Positions 1 through 9,523 of a DNA stretch of 64,000 nt are shown piece by piece. Numbering within the stretch: position 1 is the first letter of the stretch; each line of letters begins with the position of its first letter. The DNA is from Prorocentrum cordatum (Eukaryota > Sar > Dinophyceae > Prorocentrales > Prorocentraceae), in NCBI GenBank assembly GCA_963575745.1, contig CAUYUJ010002113.1, positions 790,001 through 854,000 on the forward strand, in the 5' to 3' direction. The translations under genes were made by a program, and so were the position numbers. The notes under the pieces are model-generated. The model saw only the letters and a program-made list of their open reading frames with translations, was not told where the DNA came from and ran no database searches.

Positions 1-600
1 CTCGGCCGCGCGCGCGCCCAGATTGCTCCAAAGCCTACACCACTGACGCATGGGCATCCTCATCGTCGTCGGCGTTGCCAGTATCGGCGCCGTCATTGGC
101 GTTGACGTCGTCATCGCCATCATCGCCACCGCCCTCGCCACTATCATCATCTGTGCCACTGCTGCCGACGTCAGCACGATGCCGCGCCGGCCCGAGCCAC
201 CGGCCCGACGACTTGCCCGCGCGCCAGCGCGGCCTTCGGCACACGCTGGGACGTTGACGCGGGTAAACGCCCACGCGGCCGCATCGGCTGCGCCCAGCCA
301 ATGAATCGCTCTGCGCACGAGCTCGCGTCGGCCAGCGCGGCCACGGAGATGCGCCAGCCACAGCCAAGCGGCAAGTGTCGCAAGCGCTGCCGCACAGTTC
401 TGGAAACCGAATTGAGGGTGGAAGGATTCCGTGACTGCGCGAGCAGCGGAGCTGACAATTCCATTTCCGTCAAAACAGATGGCGCCACACAGATGGCCCC
501 ACATATATTCTCCTTTCTAACATAAAAGCATTGACTCGACCATGTCTCCGATGGCGGCATTATCGCTACACCATGGGACATCGCAAATCACCGCTTGTTT
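1..600 (+). repeat. DR1 interspersed repeat, copy 1 (truncated by window edge)
   Basis: First of at least six copies of a GC-rich repeat of roughly 1.2-1.5 kb that I call DR1. The order of landmarks is a CpG-rich GTCGGCCGCGCGCG block, a CATC/GTC-rich stretch, a CGCGCGCCAGCGCGGCC block and a GCGATTGCGATG-like block. The same order occurs at 840-1400 and, reversed, at 39.4-41.9 and 45.3-45.9 kb. Open frames across it are not conserved between copies, so I do not call a gene. Confidence 0.7.
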
Positions 601-1610
601 TGCCTCGCAGTTCATTTAGCGCATGCGTTCATACCATCCCAGGGGGCCCCTTTATCGCCCCCCACCCCCCTTTCATCCCTGCCTATTGAAACTACGCGAG
701 CACACTCGCTCATCCCGAAGTCCTTCCAAAACCGTTGGTCGGATTTCAAATGCGAAGCTCCCGAACACATGTAACAACATCAACAGCATGTACGAGGAAA
801 GCGCGTGCGCATTTGCAAATCCTCAGGTACACCAGTTGCGTGTTTCAATCTAGTTGTCAGATGTGACCGCGCGGGCCTCTCGCGCGCGCATGTCGAAACC
901 AGTCGAGCGCCCTCGCGCGCTTGCCAGGGGTGGACACTGTCCCTGTCGAGTGTTCCAACGCGGTCAACTCGCGCGAGTCGGCCGCGCGCGCGTGCCCAAA
1001 TCATTCCAAAACCTTCATCATCGACACATGGGCATCGTCATCATCGTCATCAGCGCTGCCAGCATCAGCACCGTAACTGGCCTTGCCGTCGCCATCGTCA
1101 GCATCGCCACCAACATCGTTAATATCATCATCGTTCCCGCCCTTGCCGACGTCACCGCGGCGCCGCGCCCGCACGGGTCACCGACCTGCAATAAGACGTC
1201 CGCGCGCCAGCGCGGCCTGTGAAACGCACTGAGAAACCCCCATCGGCAAACGCCATCGCGACCGAGTCGGCCGCGCTAAACTAGCCAGTTGCTCAGCGCG
1301 CGAGCTTGCGCGCGCAGGCGCGGCCGCGGAGATGGGCCAGCCAACGCCAAGCAGACATCGCAATCGCCGCCGCATGTGTTTTGCAGGCCAAAATGCGGAG
1401 GGGACAGCTTCCCCGGTCTTCGCGGCCCCCCCTGGGATAATGCAATGTGCGAGTGATTGTGTCCCATCGCTCACGTGGCAAACGAGGTCGTACCATCGCA
1501 GCTGCAACGGTACCGACACCGCCCTCATCCTCATCAGTGTATACGATGCGCGCGCACTCCTTCATCAAACATCATGCGTTTCCAATGTAGTCCTGGAAGC
1601 AGACAAATGA
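601..1610 (+). repeat. DR1 interspersed repeat, copy 2
   Basis: Second head-to-tail copy. GCGGGCCTCTCGCGCGC at about 869 recurs at about 1843 and, reversed, at about 41645 and 40440. A GTCATCATCGTCATCAGC stretch near 1037 matches the reversed copies at 40.1 and 41.3 kb. Copies differ by many substitutions and indels, which points to an old family. Confidence 0.7.
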
Positions 1611-2030
1611 AACGTCTACACGCGCGCGCGGCGTCGCGCGCGCATGCCGCAACTCGTCAAAAACAGTAGGTTTCGTGCGGATTTCAAGAGCGAGATGTCC
1701 GAAGGCATGTGATTACATACGTATGTATATATGCGAGCATTCTGTTTTGCAGCATGGTTTCGAGAACAACTCTGCGCGCGTTCGTGCAGATTCTGAAGGA
1801 AGCCATCCGTTGTTTCGAATGGTTGCGTCACATACGACCAAGCGGGCCTCTCGCGCGCCCATGTCGACATCATTCGAACGCCTTTGCGAGCTTGCTGGAG
1901 GGGCACGGTCCTTAAAATGGTACCATGCGGGCCACTCGCCCGCGTCGGCCGCACGCGCGCGTGTCGAAATCCAGCCCTTGTCGACGTGGCCACGGCGAAA
2001 CGCCCGCCCGATTCACCAACCCGCACTGAA
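1611..2030 (+). repeat. DR1 interspersed repeat, copy 3 (5' part)
   Basis: Third tandem copy, with the GGGCCTCTCGCGCGCCCATG motif and the GTCGGCCGCACGCGCG motif in DR1 order. It runs without a break into the locally duplicated 3' part at 2031-2864. Confidence 0.65.
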
Positions 2031-2864
2031 GTGCCCGCGCGCCACCGCGGTCTGTGAAACGCGCCACCGCGACCGCGTCTGCAGCGCTCAACCAGCTGGT
2101 CGCTCTGCGCGACCTCCCAGGCACCCCGGTCAGTGCCAAACAATCATCGCAATCGCCGCCGCATGGGTTTGCAAACCATGTTGCCGGTGCGAGGTTGGGA
2201 TGATTGCGCAAGAAGTGGAGTTGACAACTGACTACTACTTACAAGCATTAACTGCACCACGTAGATTGCACCTCGTAGTTTGCTAGGACACACTGTTTGA
2301 GGTCCACACGGGCTAACGTGTTGCCAGGCATTACTTTGTACTGTGTAAAGTGGATTGGCATTTCTTTGCGTTGCTTTGCGCTGCTTGGAAGTGCAACTGT
2401 TGACATTGAGTGGCGTTGCCTGGCAGTGCTTGGCAATGCTTAGCAGTGCTTGTGCCCGCGCGCTAGCGCGGCCTGTGAGACGCGCCACCGCGGCCGCGTC
2501 TGCAGCGCTCAACCAGCTGGTCGCTCTGCGCGCGAGCTTGCGCGCTAGCGCGACCTCAGAGATGCCCCAGTCAGTGCCAAGCAGTCATCGCAATCGCCGC
2601 CGCATGGGTTTGCAAACCATGTTGCCGGTGGGAGGTTGGGATGGTTGCGCAAGAAGTGGAGTTGACAACTGACTACTACTTGCAAGCATCAACTGTACCA
2701 CGTAGATTGCACCTCGTAGTTTGCTAGAACACACTGTTTGAGGTCCACACTGGCTAACGTGTTGCCAGGCAAAGTGGATTGGCATTTCTTTGCGTTGCTT
2801 GGAAGTGCAATTGATGGCATTGAGTGGCGTTGCCTGGCAGTGCTTGGTAATGCTTAGCAGTGCT
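2031..2864 (+). repeat. Direct duplication of about 415 bp inside DR1 copy 3
   Basis: The segment 2031-2450 is repeated at 2452-2864. Both begin with GTGCCCGCGCG, pass through GTTTGCAAACCATGTTGCCG (2168 and 2608) and a CCACGTAGATTGCACC block, and end in a TGCTTGGCA-type decamer stretch. Copy 2 carries a 20-base insertion and a 27-base loss relative to copy 1. The 3' part matches, reversed, 39405-39790. Confidence 0.85.
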
Positions 2865-2945
2865 TGCTTTTGCTTGGCATCGCCTGGCATTGCTTGGCAT
2901 TGCTTGGTATGGCTTGGCGCTGCCTGGTATTGCTCAGGATTGCTA
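2862..2945 (+). repeat. Degenerate decamer array (TGCTTGGCAT)n
   Basis: About eight degenerate units of ten bases, reverse complement in type to the larger GCAATGCAAA array at 8860-9425. It sits at the end of DR1 copy 3. Confidence 0.7.
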
Positions 2946-3099
2946 GATCGCACGAAGCATGGCCAAGCATCCTGAGGCACGCAGTCAAGAAACAAAAACA
3001 AGCATCCTGAGGACGGCAATCAAGAGACAAGACCAGGCAACTGGAGGAAGGATATCAAAGCACAATGCCAAACAACTCGAGGAACGCAATTAAGAAACA

Positions 3100-3690
3100 G
3101 AAATTGCGTGACCATGCTGCCAATGGGGGGAAACGGCGAAATTCGCTGGAGAGTCCTGATTGCGCGGAATGACTTGAGCCCACATGGCGACGCACGGAGG
3201 CGAGGAGGAAGGGGCGAGAAAGGGGAGAGACAAGGTGCGCTCGCGCCAGATCTGACATCCTACCCCTTCCGCTCATCCATTCCCGCCGTACTGATTTGAA
3301 TGTATCTGCCAACGGACGTCATAGCGGACCCTGCTTCCCCCAAAAGACCTCATCGTGTTACTCACAGTCAGAAGGGTGCGGTGTACACTGGAGGGGAAGG
3401 AGGAGGTGGCGGATGAACGAGATGATGAGCAGGAGTGAGAGGATGAGGAAGGAAGACCAGAAGGAACAACAGCAGCAGCATCAGGAGTAGGAGCAGGAGT
3501 AGCGGGAGGAGCAGGAGGATCAGTGGAAGGCGAAGGAGGGGACAGGAGCGCGGCAACAACGACGATGAACTCGGATCCAGAATTGCGATCTGCGTTGAAG
3601 AGAGAGCGCCATTGTGAACGACGGGAGTCAAGTGCTGATCCTAAACCGACGCCAAAGCTGCAACGGGAACAACATTTCGAAACAACGGAA
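3100..3690 (+). repeat. Dispersed repeat S, copy 1
   Basis: Shares landmarks in the same order with 33390-34010: a GATCTGACATCCT/TATCGGACATCCT block near 3250, a GAGGTGGCGGATGA block near 3403, a CAGCAGCAG run near 3470 and a GAGCGCCATT...GAACGACGGG block near 3603. The two copies are about 30 kb apart and in the same orientation. The antisense frames of both carry VV(H/R)NGAL, a faint hint of former coding. Confidence 0.6.
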
Positions 3691-3699
3691 ACGTCCGAT

Positions 3700-4350
3700 T
3701 AAACAAACCCATAATACATCTCACCTCTTGAACTCCTACATGTGAGGGTCCATTTGTGGGAGAAGACGGGCCCCGCTCGGACAGGATCTGGGAAGGGATG
3801 GGAGCAGTAGTCATATGGAGTAAGTGCGGAGTTGGAACAGGAGGAGGAGGGAGGAGGCGAGAGGATGACGGGAAAGGAGCAGGGAAGGAGGGAGGGGGGA
3901 AGCATGGGAGGGAGGGGAGGGGGAGGATGAAGGAGGACGGGGAGGAGGCGGCGGACAGACGAGGATGGTGCCAAGTGGGAAGAGGAGGGAGGAGTCCGAG
4001 GATGAGAGAGGTGGAGGACAGGAGAAGAGGAGGGAAGGGGAAGGAGGGGAGGGATAGGCAGGATGAAGGAGCACCGGGAGGAGAAGGCGGACAGGAGAGG
4101 AGAGGGCCAGGAGGACGGAGGGGAGAGGACGGAGGGGAGATTAGGAGGGAGCCACTGATGCACCCAATGAAAGAGCTACTACTGCTGGTGGAGCCAGCGG
4201 CGGACAGTGATTGCCTAGTCGGCTAGGGAGGCGGAAGAGGAAGAATAGGAGGTGGGAGTTGTCATCGGGGTTTTCGGAGGTTCTGAGGAGAATGGTAGGT
4301 TCTGGAAGGGGTGGGGATGAGGCGGAGGGGAAGATGAGACGGAGGCGAAA
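3700..4350 (+). repeat. Purine-rich low-complexity tract
   Basis: About 600 bp dominated by G and A (GGAGGA, GGGGA and AGGATGA words) on the plus strand, with few C or T. Long open frames on both strands come from the bias. No gene is called. Confidence 0.85.
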
Positions 4351-4460
4351 CAAGCCAGATGGAAGGGGCGGTCCTGCCTCCCTCGGGTCGGCAGCTCACG
4401 GCAAAAACGCGGAAGATGCGATGGCTGGCTACGAAACAGCGAAAAGACGGTATCCTTGAC

Positions 4461-4511
4461 CAGCTCCGCTTCGCGCTGCACCTTCTGTTGCATCTGTTTC
4501 ATCTTCAGTTC
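4461..4511 (-). CDS. Exon-like segment, Met/Gln/Lys-rich coiled coil
   Basis: A minus-strand segment of 17 codons reading ELKMKQMQQKVQREAEL, a heptad-like pattern. It is preceded by a pyrimidine-rich stretch ending CTCCCGAG (acceptor) and followed by GTCAAG (possible donor). The composition resembles the segments at 4889-4949 and 7660-7734, so it may be the next exon of the same minus-strand gene. Phase with the 4949-4889 segment fits only if that one ends at an upstream GA-type donor. Another reading, phase-linked to the GT donor at 4888, runs to a TAG, so the frame is not settled. Confidence 0.3.
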
Positions 4512-4888
4512 CTCGGGAGCAAGAACAACACGAAACATACACAAGCCCCACTGGGGCCCAGACCCTCGATGAACATCGGGCCCCGGCCAAGCCAGGAAGC
4601 CACATCCATCAAGGTCTTGGCTCATGGTGGGCCTGTTGAGCCTGGGTGTAGGCCCAAGTTGGGCCTGTGGGTGGTGGTGGATGCCCAAACCGCCGACGTA
4701 GTGATTTTTAACAACGTGGTCCCTGGAACTCTCGACCCCATCACTGGGACCCGTTTACTGCCGCGGGCATTATTTTCTTGTGAGTCCGTTGGACCTGCAA
4801 GTCGAAAATGCCTCGGGGGGCGCGAGAATCGCAACATTCAAAATCATGCCTGTCGCGGCTTTTACGCGAAGCCTGGGTGCTTTCTTAC

Positions 4889-4949
4889 CGCGGGGCTCCT
4901 CCTGCTGCCTCTTCATGTCCTCGATCTTCTTCATCTGCATCTGCTTTTG
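4889..4949 (-). CDS. Exon-like segment with consensus splice sites, coiled-coil type
   Basis: The minus strand shows a CTCGCCCCCGCAG acceptor, then 61 bases reading QKQMQMKKIEDMKRQQEEPR plus one base, then GTAAGAAAG, a consensus donor. The peptide is charged and heptad-like. The incoming phase is 0, the same as the outgoing phase of the 7660-7734 segment, and joining them gives one uninterrupted Met/Gln/Lys coiled coil. Function unknown. Confidence comes from the two good splice sites and the protein-like composition in a repeat desert. Confidence 0.45.
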
Positions 4950-5014
4950 CTGCGGGGGCGAGAGCGATGCTGTCCGTCGCCATCCTCTCCACTGCCCCAC
5001 CCGATCGTCCTGTC

Positions 5015-5148
5015 CTTCCTCCTCAACCTGCTGCTGCTGCTCCTCCTGCTCCCCTCTCAATCTCCTCTTCCTCCCGACTGCTTCTCCTGCTGCTGCTGCT
5101 GCTGCTGCTCCTCCTCCTCCTCCTCCTCCTCCTCCTCCTCCTCCATAC
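5015..5148 (+). repeat. Mixed CTG and CTC trinucleotide array
   Basis: CTGCTGCTGCTCCTCCTGC words, then about seven CTG and fourteen CTC units. The translated runs (Leu, Ser, Pro; antisense Gly, Ala) are repeat artefacts. Confidence 0.9.
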
Positions 5149-5169
5149 ATCTTCGTCGTGGCTGCGGTC

Positions 5170-5345
5170 AGGAACGTCGGCTTAGCGTGTCGCGCCGCCG
5201 ATTCTGGTCCACCACGCTTCGGCGCGACACGCTAACCACGTCCTGGTCCCAAAGCGTCAACGCCCCGAGCTCTTCGAAGCCGCCAGGCCTGCGGAGCGGA
5301 GCGACACGCCACCAGCATGCATGGTATATAGCGTGTTGCCCGGGC
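5170..5345 (-). repeat. Dispersed repeat K, copy 1 (rearranged)
   Basis: Contains GCTTAGCGTGTCGCGCCG and its inverse CGGCGCGACACGCTAA at 5180-5235, an inverted repeat of about 16 bp. It also contains GCGGAGCGGAGCGACACGCC, the reverse complement of a block in the copies at 13118-13315 and 21230-21345. Antisense to the 13 kb copy over about 140 bp. Confidence 0.7.
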
Positions 5346-5389
5346 CGCCGCCGCGAGACGCTGAGCCACAAGTCCTGACTTTGAGCTCC

Positions 5390-5411
5390 TGCGTAGCCGT
5401 TTTGGCTCACG
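5390..5411 (+). other. Relic of a dinoflagellate spliced-leader sequence
   Basis: The bases TGCGTAGCCGTTTTGGCTCA followed by CG align with the conserved 22-nt dinoflagellate spliced leader at 19 of 22 positions (the first is a permissive D). A rough estimate assuming equal base frequencies gives about 0.001 chance matches this good in the window on both strands. Genomic spliced-leader relics are known to result when trans-spliced mRNA is reverse transcribed and reinserted. Downstream plus-strand sequence to about 5650 is GC-rich and open (5438-5653) but not recognisable. Confidence 0.6.
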
Positions 5412-5716
5412 TCGCCGCCGCGCGCTGAAGCGGCGAGGTGCCCGGTCGGCGATCGGTCGTGGTCGCTGCGGGGCACGCCTCGGGTGAGGGCGGGGCGCTG
5501 TCGCGGCAGGGGGCCGGGCGCCGCCGATCATCGTCTCGCGGGGGGCTGCGCGCCACGATTGCGGTCTACCAGTCGGCCTCGGCATGGGCCTGGGCGCGGG
5601 CGGCCGTGACATCCGCTGTTTTCTTCGGGCAGGTGCAGGCCTCGAGCTCCTGATCTGTGGGGCAAAGCAGGAACATGAATCATGTTGCTTCGGGCGGTCT
5701 CTACTTGAGAACGCCA

Positions 5717-5917
5717 CTAGGGGAACAACAAGTGGCATAAACATAAAAGCTCTGAGGTCCGCGCGGATTTCTCGGATCCGCGCTGGACCCCCCTCCCTGG
5801 CGCGCGGAGCGCGCCAGGGGCGGCGCCGGAGGCGCCGCCAAGGGGGTCCAGCGCGGATCCGAGAAATCCGCGCGGACCTCAGAGCTTTTATGTTTATGCC
5901 ACTTGTTGTTCCCCTAG
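5717..5917. mobile_element. Perfect foldback element, 76-bp arms with a double-hairpin apex (FB-A)
   Basis: The left arm 5717-5792 and right arm 5842-5917 are reverse complements over all 76 bases, starting CTAGGGGAACAACAAGTGGC. The 49-base centre folds into two further hairpins side by side, CCCTGGCGCGC and GGCGGCGCC stems, each closed by a GGA loop. Flanking CCA on both sides may be a 3-bp target duplication but is too short to trust. Decayed relatives are at 23085-23235 and 25571-25594. Absence of mismatches suggests recent insertion or gene conversion between the arms. It lies between two exon candidates of the minus-strand gene. Confidence 0.9.
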
Positions 5918-6488
5918 CCATGCGGGATCCCCGAGAAACACCAGACCCGAGGCGGGTCGGGAGCCGACGGCGACGGGAGGGGGCCGCTCGTGGCCGTGGG
6001 TCCGACGGGCTCGGCGAGCGGGGCCTCAGGACAGGGCGAGCTTCTCCCGTCGGCCTGCGGCTGTACCCTCCTGGGCCCGCCGCTGCGCCAAGTGTGGCAG
6101 CAACGGGAGGTGGTGGTTCGGCAAACCCGTATGTGCCGGATCGGAAGACTGTGCCTCTGGAATCTATCTACGCCTGTCGTTTGGGGGGGGGGGCACAGCA
6201 CGACGGGGGGCCACTGTGAACCATCAATCGTCCTCGCGGCTGGAGCCCGCGACGCAGATAATGCAAAGCCCTGTCACGAAGCCCTCCTCCTCCACCTGCG
6301 TCCTCTGCTGCATCGCCCACATCCTTCCCCCTGGCCCTTACTCCTCCTTCCCCCTACCAAGTTCTCCTCCCTCCCCCTCCACATTCCTCTTCCTCCAACG
6401 GCGAGCGTGCACTGGAAAAAGGTACTTTCCTTCAGGAGGAGGGCGAGAAGCAAGAACAGGAGGTAGTGAGCGCGCTCCCGTGATATCC
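5918..6488. other. GC-rich unique sequence, no firm gene
   Basis: No repeat family recognised apart from a G-run at 6181-6191. A minus-strand segment 6296-6323 reads MWAMQQRTQ before a GTGGAG donor-like site. It resembles the Met/Gln exon candidates nearby, but its acceptor is weak and its phase does not fit, so it is not called as an exon. Confidence 0.5.
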
Positions 6489-6489
6489 T

Positions 6490-6575
6490 GCTCCTCCTCC
6501 ACTCCTCCTCCTCCTCCTCCTCCTCCTCCTCCTCCTCCTCCTCCTCCTCCTCCTCCTCCTCCTCCTCCTCCTCCT
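6490..6575 (+). repeat. (CTC)n microsatellite
   Basis: About 26 CTC units, almost uninterrupted. Confidence 0.95.
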
Positions 6576-6599
6576 TTCCTCCGAGGCCCAACCAACGAC

Positions 6600-6715
6600 T
6601 ACCCCATAAACGTCCGCGGCGACACCGACAGCGGTCGCGGTAACACCGGCAATGACTCCTGCTCGAATTGGACAAGAACTGCTGTCGGTCTTCGTCCACG
6701 CTCTTCCCACCGATC
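6600..6715 (+). repeat. Dispersed repeat H, copy 1
   Basis: TCCGCGGCGACACCGACAGC and CTGCTGTCGGTCTTCGTC blocks recur at 7240-7330 with a 17-base gap. A more distant copy lies at 51165-51300. Confidence 0.6.
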
Positions 6716-6716
6716 C

Positions 6717-6930
<214 letters not shown>

Positions 6931-7149
6931 TCTACCTCCCTCCTCCTCCTCCTCGCCTCTCTGGGGAACCCAAGAGATACCAATACCGCTTCTCCCTGGA
7001 CCTCTCCATCGGTGCGCTCTGATCCAAATTTCGAGGCGGACCCAGCCGCGGCATCGAGGATATCTTAAGAAGAAGGCGAGAATGAGGCAATGGTAGGGGT
7101 ATGGGACCGGTTCCACCCCACCTCCTTTTTAGACGCCTGAAACTGATAC

Positions 7150-7335
7150 TCTTCGAAAACAACGGGTACGATGCCCAACAAAAAGGTCTCCAAAACCGAC
7201 AGCAGACTCTGGTAGGCAGATGATTATCTGTCGCAAGTGGAAAGCCTCCGCGGCGACGCGGACAGCGAGCCCTGCTCAACATGGGCAGAAGCTGTTGTCG
7301 GTCTTCGTCACCATTCTTTCCGTACTCTCCTCCTG
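7150..7335 (+). repeat. Dispersed repeat H, copy 2
   Basis: Contains GATGCCCAACAA (also at 51168), GCGGCGACGCGGACAGCGA and GCTGTTGTCGGTCTTCGTCA, matching copies 1 and 3. Confidence 0.6.
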
Positions 7336-7344
7336 TTTTGGAAG

Positions 7345-7440
7345 GGCCAAAGACGGCACAAACATAACTTCTCGGAAGACCTCGTACGGGGAGCTCCGAA
7401 CGTTTATGTTTCATGTTGCAATTGTTGTTGTCTTCGCTGT
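7345..7440. repeat. Weak foldback, possible old FB-A relative
   Basis: CACAAACATAACTTCTCGG and GAACGTTTATGTTTCATG form an imperfect inverted repeat resembling the arm segment with GCATAAACATAAAAGC in the perfect foldback at 5717. Confidence 0.3.
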
Positions 7441-7634
7441 TTGACGAACCAACAACACACACCCACACCCATAGGGGGATCGGAGAGGGCTATGGGTGCG
7501 TGTTGTCGGAGGGGGGTCCCCGCTCGAACGGGAGCGTTCCCCAGGGTCCGACGACCCGCACCCAGACCCATAGCGAGTCCTCCTCCCAACGACCTCCCTA
7601 TGGGTATGGGTGTGTGTTGTTCGTTCGTCACCGT
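7441..7634. mobile_element. Foldback element with roughly 85-bp imperfect arms
   Basis: CAACAACACACACCCACACC near 7450 pairs with GGGTATGGGTGTGTGTTGTT near 7602. A second inner pair, CTATGGGTGCGTGTTGTCGG and the region of CCCGCACCCAGACCCATAGC, makes a two-level stem. Arms diverge by some 15-20 percent, so this is older than FB-A. Confidence 0.75.
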
Positions 7635-7659
7635 TTCTCCGAACCCCCGAGGCAGGCGC

Positions 7660-7734
7660 CTGCTCCATGAGCATCTTCTGCTGCATCTGGGCGGCCGCGG
7701 CCGCGGCCTGGTTCTGCATGACCTGGGCCATAGC
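7660..7734 (-). CDS. Exon-like segment, Ala/Gln/Met-rich coiled coil
   Basis: Minus strand: GCCCCCGCCGGCGGCAG acceptor, 25 codons beginning AMAQVMQNQAAAAAA and ending QMQQKMLMEQ, then GCGCCT after CAG, a GC-type donor. It starts and ends in phase 0 and could precede 4949-4889. The block ATG-CAG-AAC-CAG is shared with the candidate at 10340-10377. Alternative: a mutated triplet repeat, but the ordered mix of codons and the splice sites argue for coding. Confidence 0.4.
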
Positions 7735-7779
7735 CTGCCGCCGGCGGGGGCGGCCAGTGCACCCCTCCCCCTCTCCAGG

Positions 7780-8080
7780 AGGAGAGGGAGGAGGAGGAGA
7801 GGAGGAGGAGGAGGAGGAGGAGGAGGAAGAGGAGGTGGAGGAGGGGGAGGATGATGATGATGATGATGATGATGAGGAGGAGGAGGAGGAGGAGGAGGAG
7901 GAGGAGAAGGAGGAGCGCGATGGAGCAGAGGAGGAGAAGGCGGAGGAAAAGGGAGAGGAGGAAGTGGAGGAGGCGGAGGAGAAAGACGATCGGGGAGGGA
8001 GGGAGGACGAGGGAAAGGGAGAGGAGGAGGAGAATGGAGAGAAGGAGGGGAAGGACTCTGACAACCTGCAGGGACTCTAC
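7780..8080 (+). repeat. GGA/GAT purine-rich triplet tract
   Basis: GGAGGAGGA runs with a (GAT)8 block at 7850-7873. The frame is Glu-rich on the plus strand and merges with the broken reading frame at 8050-8795. Confidence 0.9.
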
Positions 8081-8795
8081 ACCAAGAAGCTCCTCAGGCC
8101 CGAGAAATCTTCGAGCCCCAGTCCCTCTCTAAGAGCATGTATCAGGCGGGCATGGCTAAGAGAAAAGATGGCTGAGCTTGTCGAATAAACGTCTCAATGT
8201 GACCTGCTCATCCACCAAGCCCAAAACACCCAAACCCAATTACTAAAACAAATCGCGGACTTGGAAGTCGGCATGGAAACAATCCGGCTTGGGGACGTAA
8301 AAGCGATCGGACAAACACTGAACGGGCCCACAGTTTCTGAACTAGTTAAAACAAAAAACATTACATTCTGGGAACACGCATGTCACATCCCCAGAAAAAA
8401 AAGCATTGAACCAATTCGACCAAATGTTAAGGTACCACAACAAGATGACATTTCGGCAGCCGGATTTGGAAAGCAAGGAACATGAATGAAAGGACATATT
8501 TCGAATCTTCGACGCGTCAGAAACAACGCAGGAAAGAAGACTGCAGTGGCAAGACGGCATGGATCCCACGGGGGCGACACCTTCTTTCGGCAAGACTATG
8601 CAGCTTCTCAGAAACGTAAGGGTCTCAAACAGTCTAGACCCGATGCAGATGCTTAGGCCCTCGATGCAGCGCGTGTGCAAGCAGGGCCAACAGGTGGTCG
8701 ACAGCCCTGGCAGATCACAGGCCTGGCGGCCGCCCCTTCTGAATGATGTTAGCCAGCGTGGACCCCTGGCAAGATATACGGTGCAATCTAGGTGA
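8050..8795 (+). pseudogene. Broken protein-like reading frame, family unknown
   Basis: After the purine tract one frame reads protein-like to MAELVE, stops at a TAA (8186-8188) and continues in the same frame with CDLLIHQAQNTQTQLLKQIA and ITFWEHACHIP. Across an A8 run (8395-8402) the protein-like reading moves to the next frame (LNQFDQMLRYHNKMTFRQ). It meets TGA at 8487 and resumes with KDIFRIFDASETTQERRLQW, open to 8795. Base composition is less GC-rich than the surroundings. The lesions suggest a decayed gene or transposon-derived frame. No motif lets me name it. It lies antisense to the minus-strand exon candidates, inside a putative intron. Confidence 0.45.
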
Positions 8796-8870
8796 TGCGA
8801 CCAATGTGGTGGTGCAATATAGGTCGTGCAATCCATGTGGTGCGATCTCTGCGGCGCAAGGCAACGCAGA
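8741..8870 (+). repeat. Degenerate GTGCAATC minisatellite linked to DR1
   Basis: GTGCAATCTAGG, GTGCAATATAGG and GTGCAATCCATG units recur every 15-20 bases. The block starting GATGTTAGCCAGCGTGGAC matches CATGTTGGCAAGCGTGGAC at 39410 and, reversed, DR1 copy 3 near 2740. Confidence 0.7.
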
Positions 8871-9425
8871 GCAGTGCAAAGCAATGCAACGCAATTGACA
8901 ACAAGGCAATGCGATACAAAGCAATTCAAGGCGATGCACAGTTACGCAAGTCAATGTGAAGCAACGCACTGCGAAGCACAATGAAGCAACACTAATCACT
9001 GAAAAGCAAAGCAAAACAAACCACTGCAAAGAACTGTAAGGCACTGCAGAGCACTGAGAAGCAATGTAAAGCACGGCTGAACAATGCAACGAAATGCAAA
9101 GCAATGCAAAGCAAAACAAAGCAATGCGCAGCAATGCGAAGCAATGCGCAGCAATGCAAAGCAATGCAGAGCAAATAACAACAGTACACATCACTGCAAC
9201 GCAGTGCAAAGCACTGGAAAGCACTGCGAGGCAATGCAAAGCAATGCAAAGCAATGCAACCCAATGCAAAGCACTGCAAAGCACTGCAAAGGGCTCAAAA
9301 CACTACAACATATTGAAAAGGATTGCAAAGCACTCAACAGGCACTGCAAAGCATTGCAAAGCAAGGGAAGACAAAGCAAAGTAATGCAATGCCAAGCAAT
9401 GCAAAGCAATGCAAAGCAAAATAAT
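8871..9425 (+). repeat. Decamer tandem array (GCAATGCAAA)n
   Basis: About 55 degenerate 10-base units, mostly GCAATGCAAA, GCACTGCAAA and GCAATGCGAA. Because ten is not a multiple of three, all frames repeat every ten residues and stay open (Asn/Ala/Lys/Gln on one strand, Cys/Phe/Leu/His on the other). These are not genes. Confidence 0.95.
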
Positions 9426-9523
9426 ACAACGCCCCCTCCTCCCCTTCCCCGGCAGAGCCCCTCCGGCACCCCCTAGCAGAGCTGAAGCTCAGGCTGTAGG
9501 CTGTAGGCTGTAGCTGAGGCTTT

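Noticed and set aside
4359-5378. 339-codon plus frame
   Set aside because: Antisense to the better supported minus exon candidates at 4461 and 4889; includes CTC and CTG runs and repeat K.
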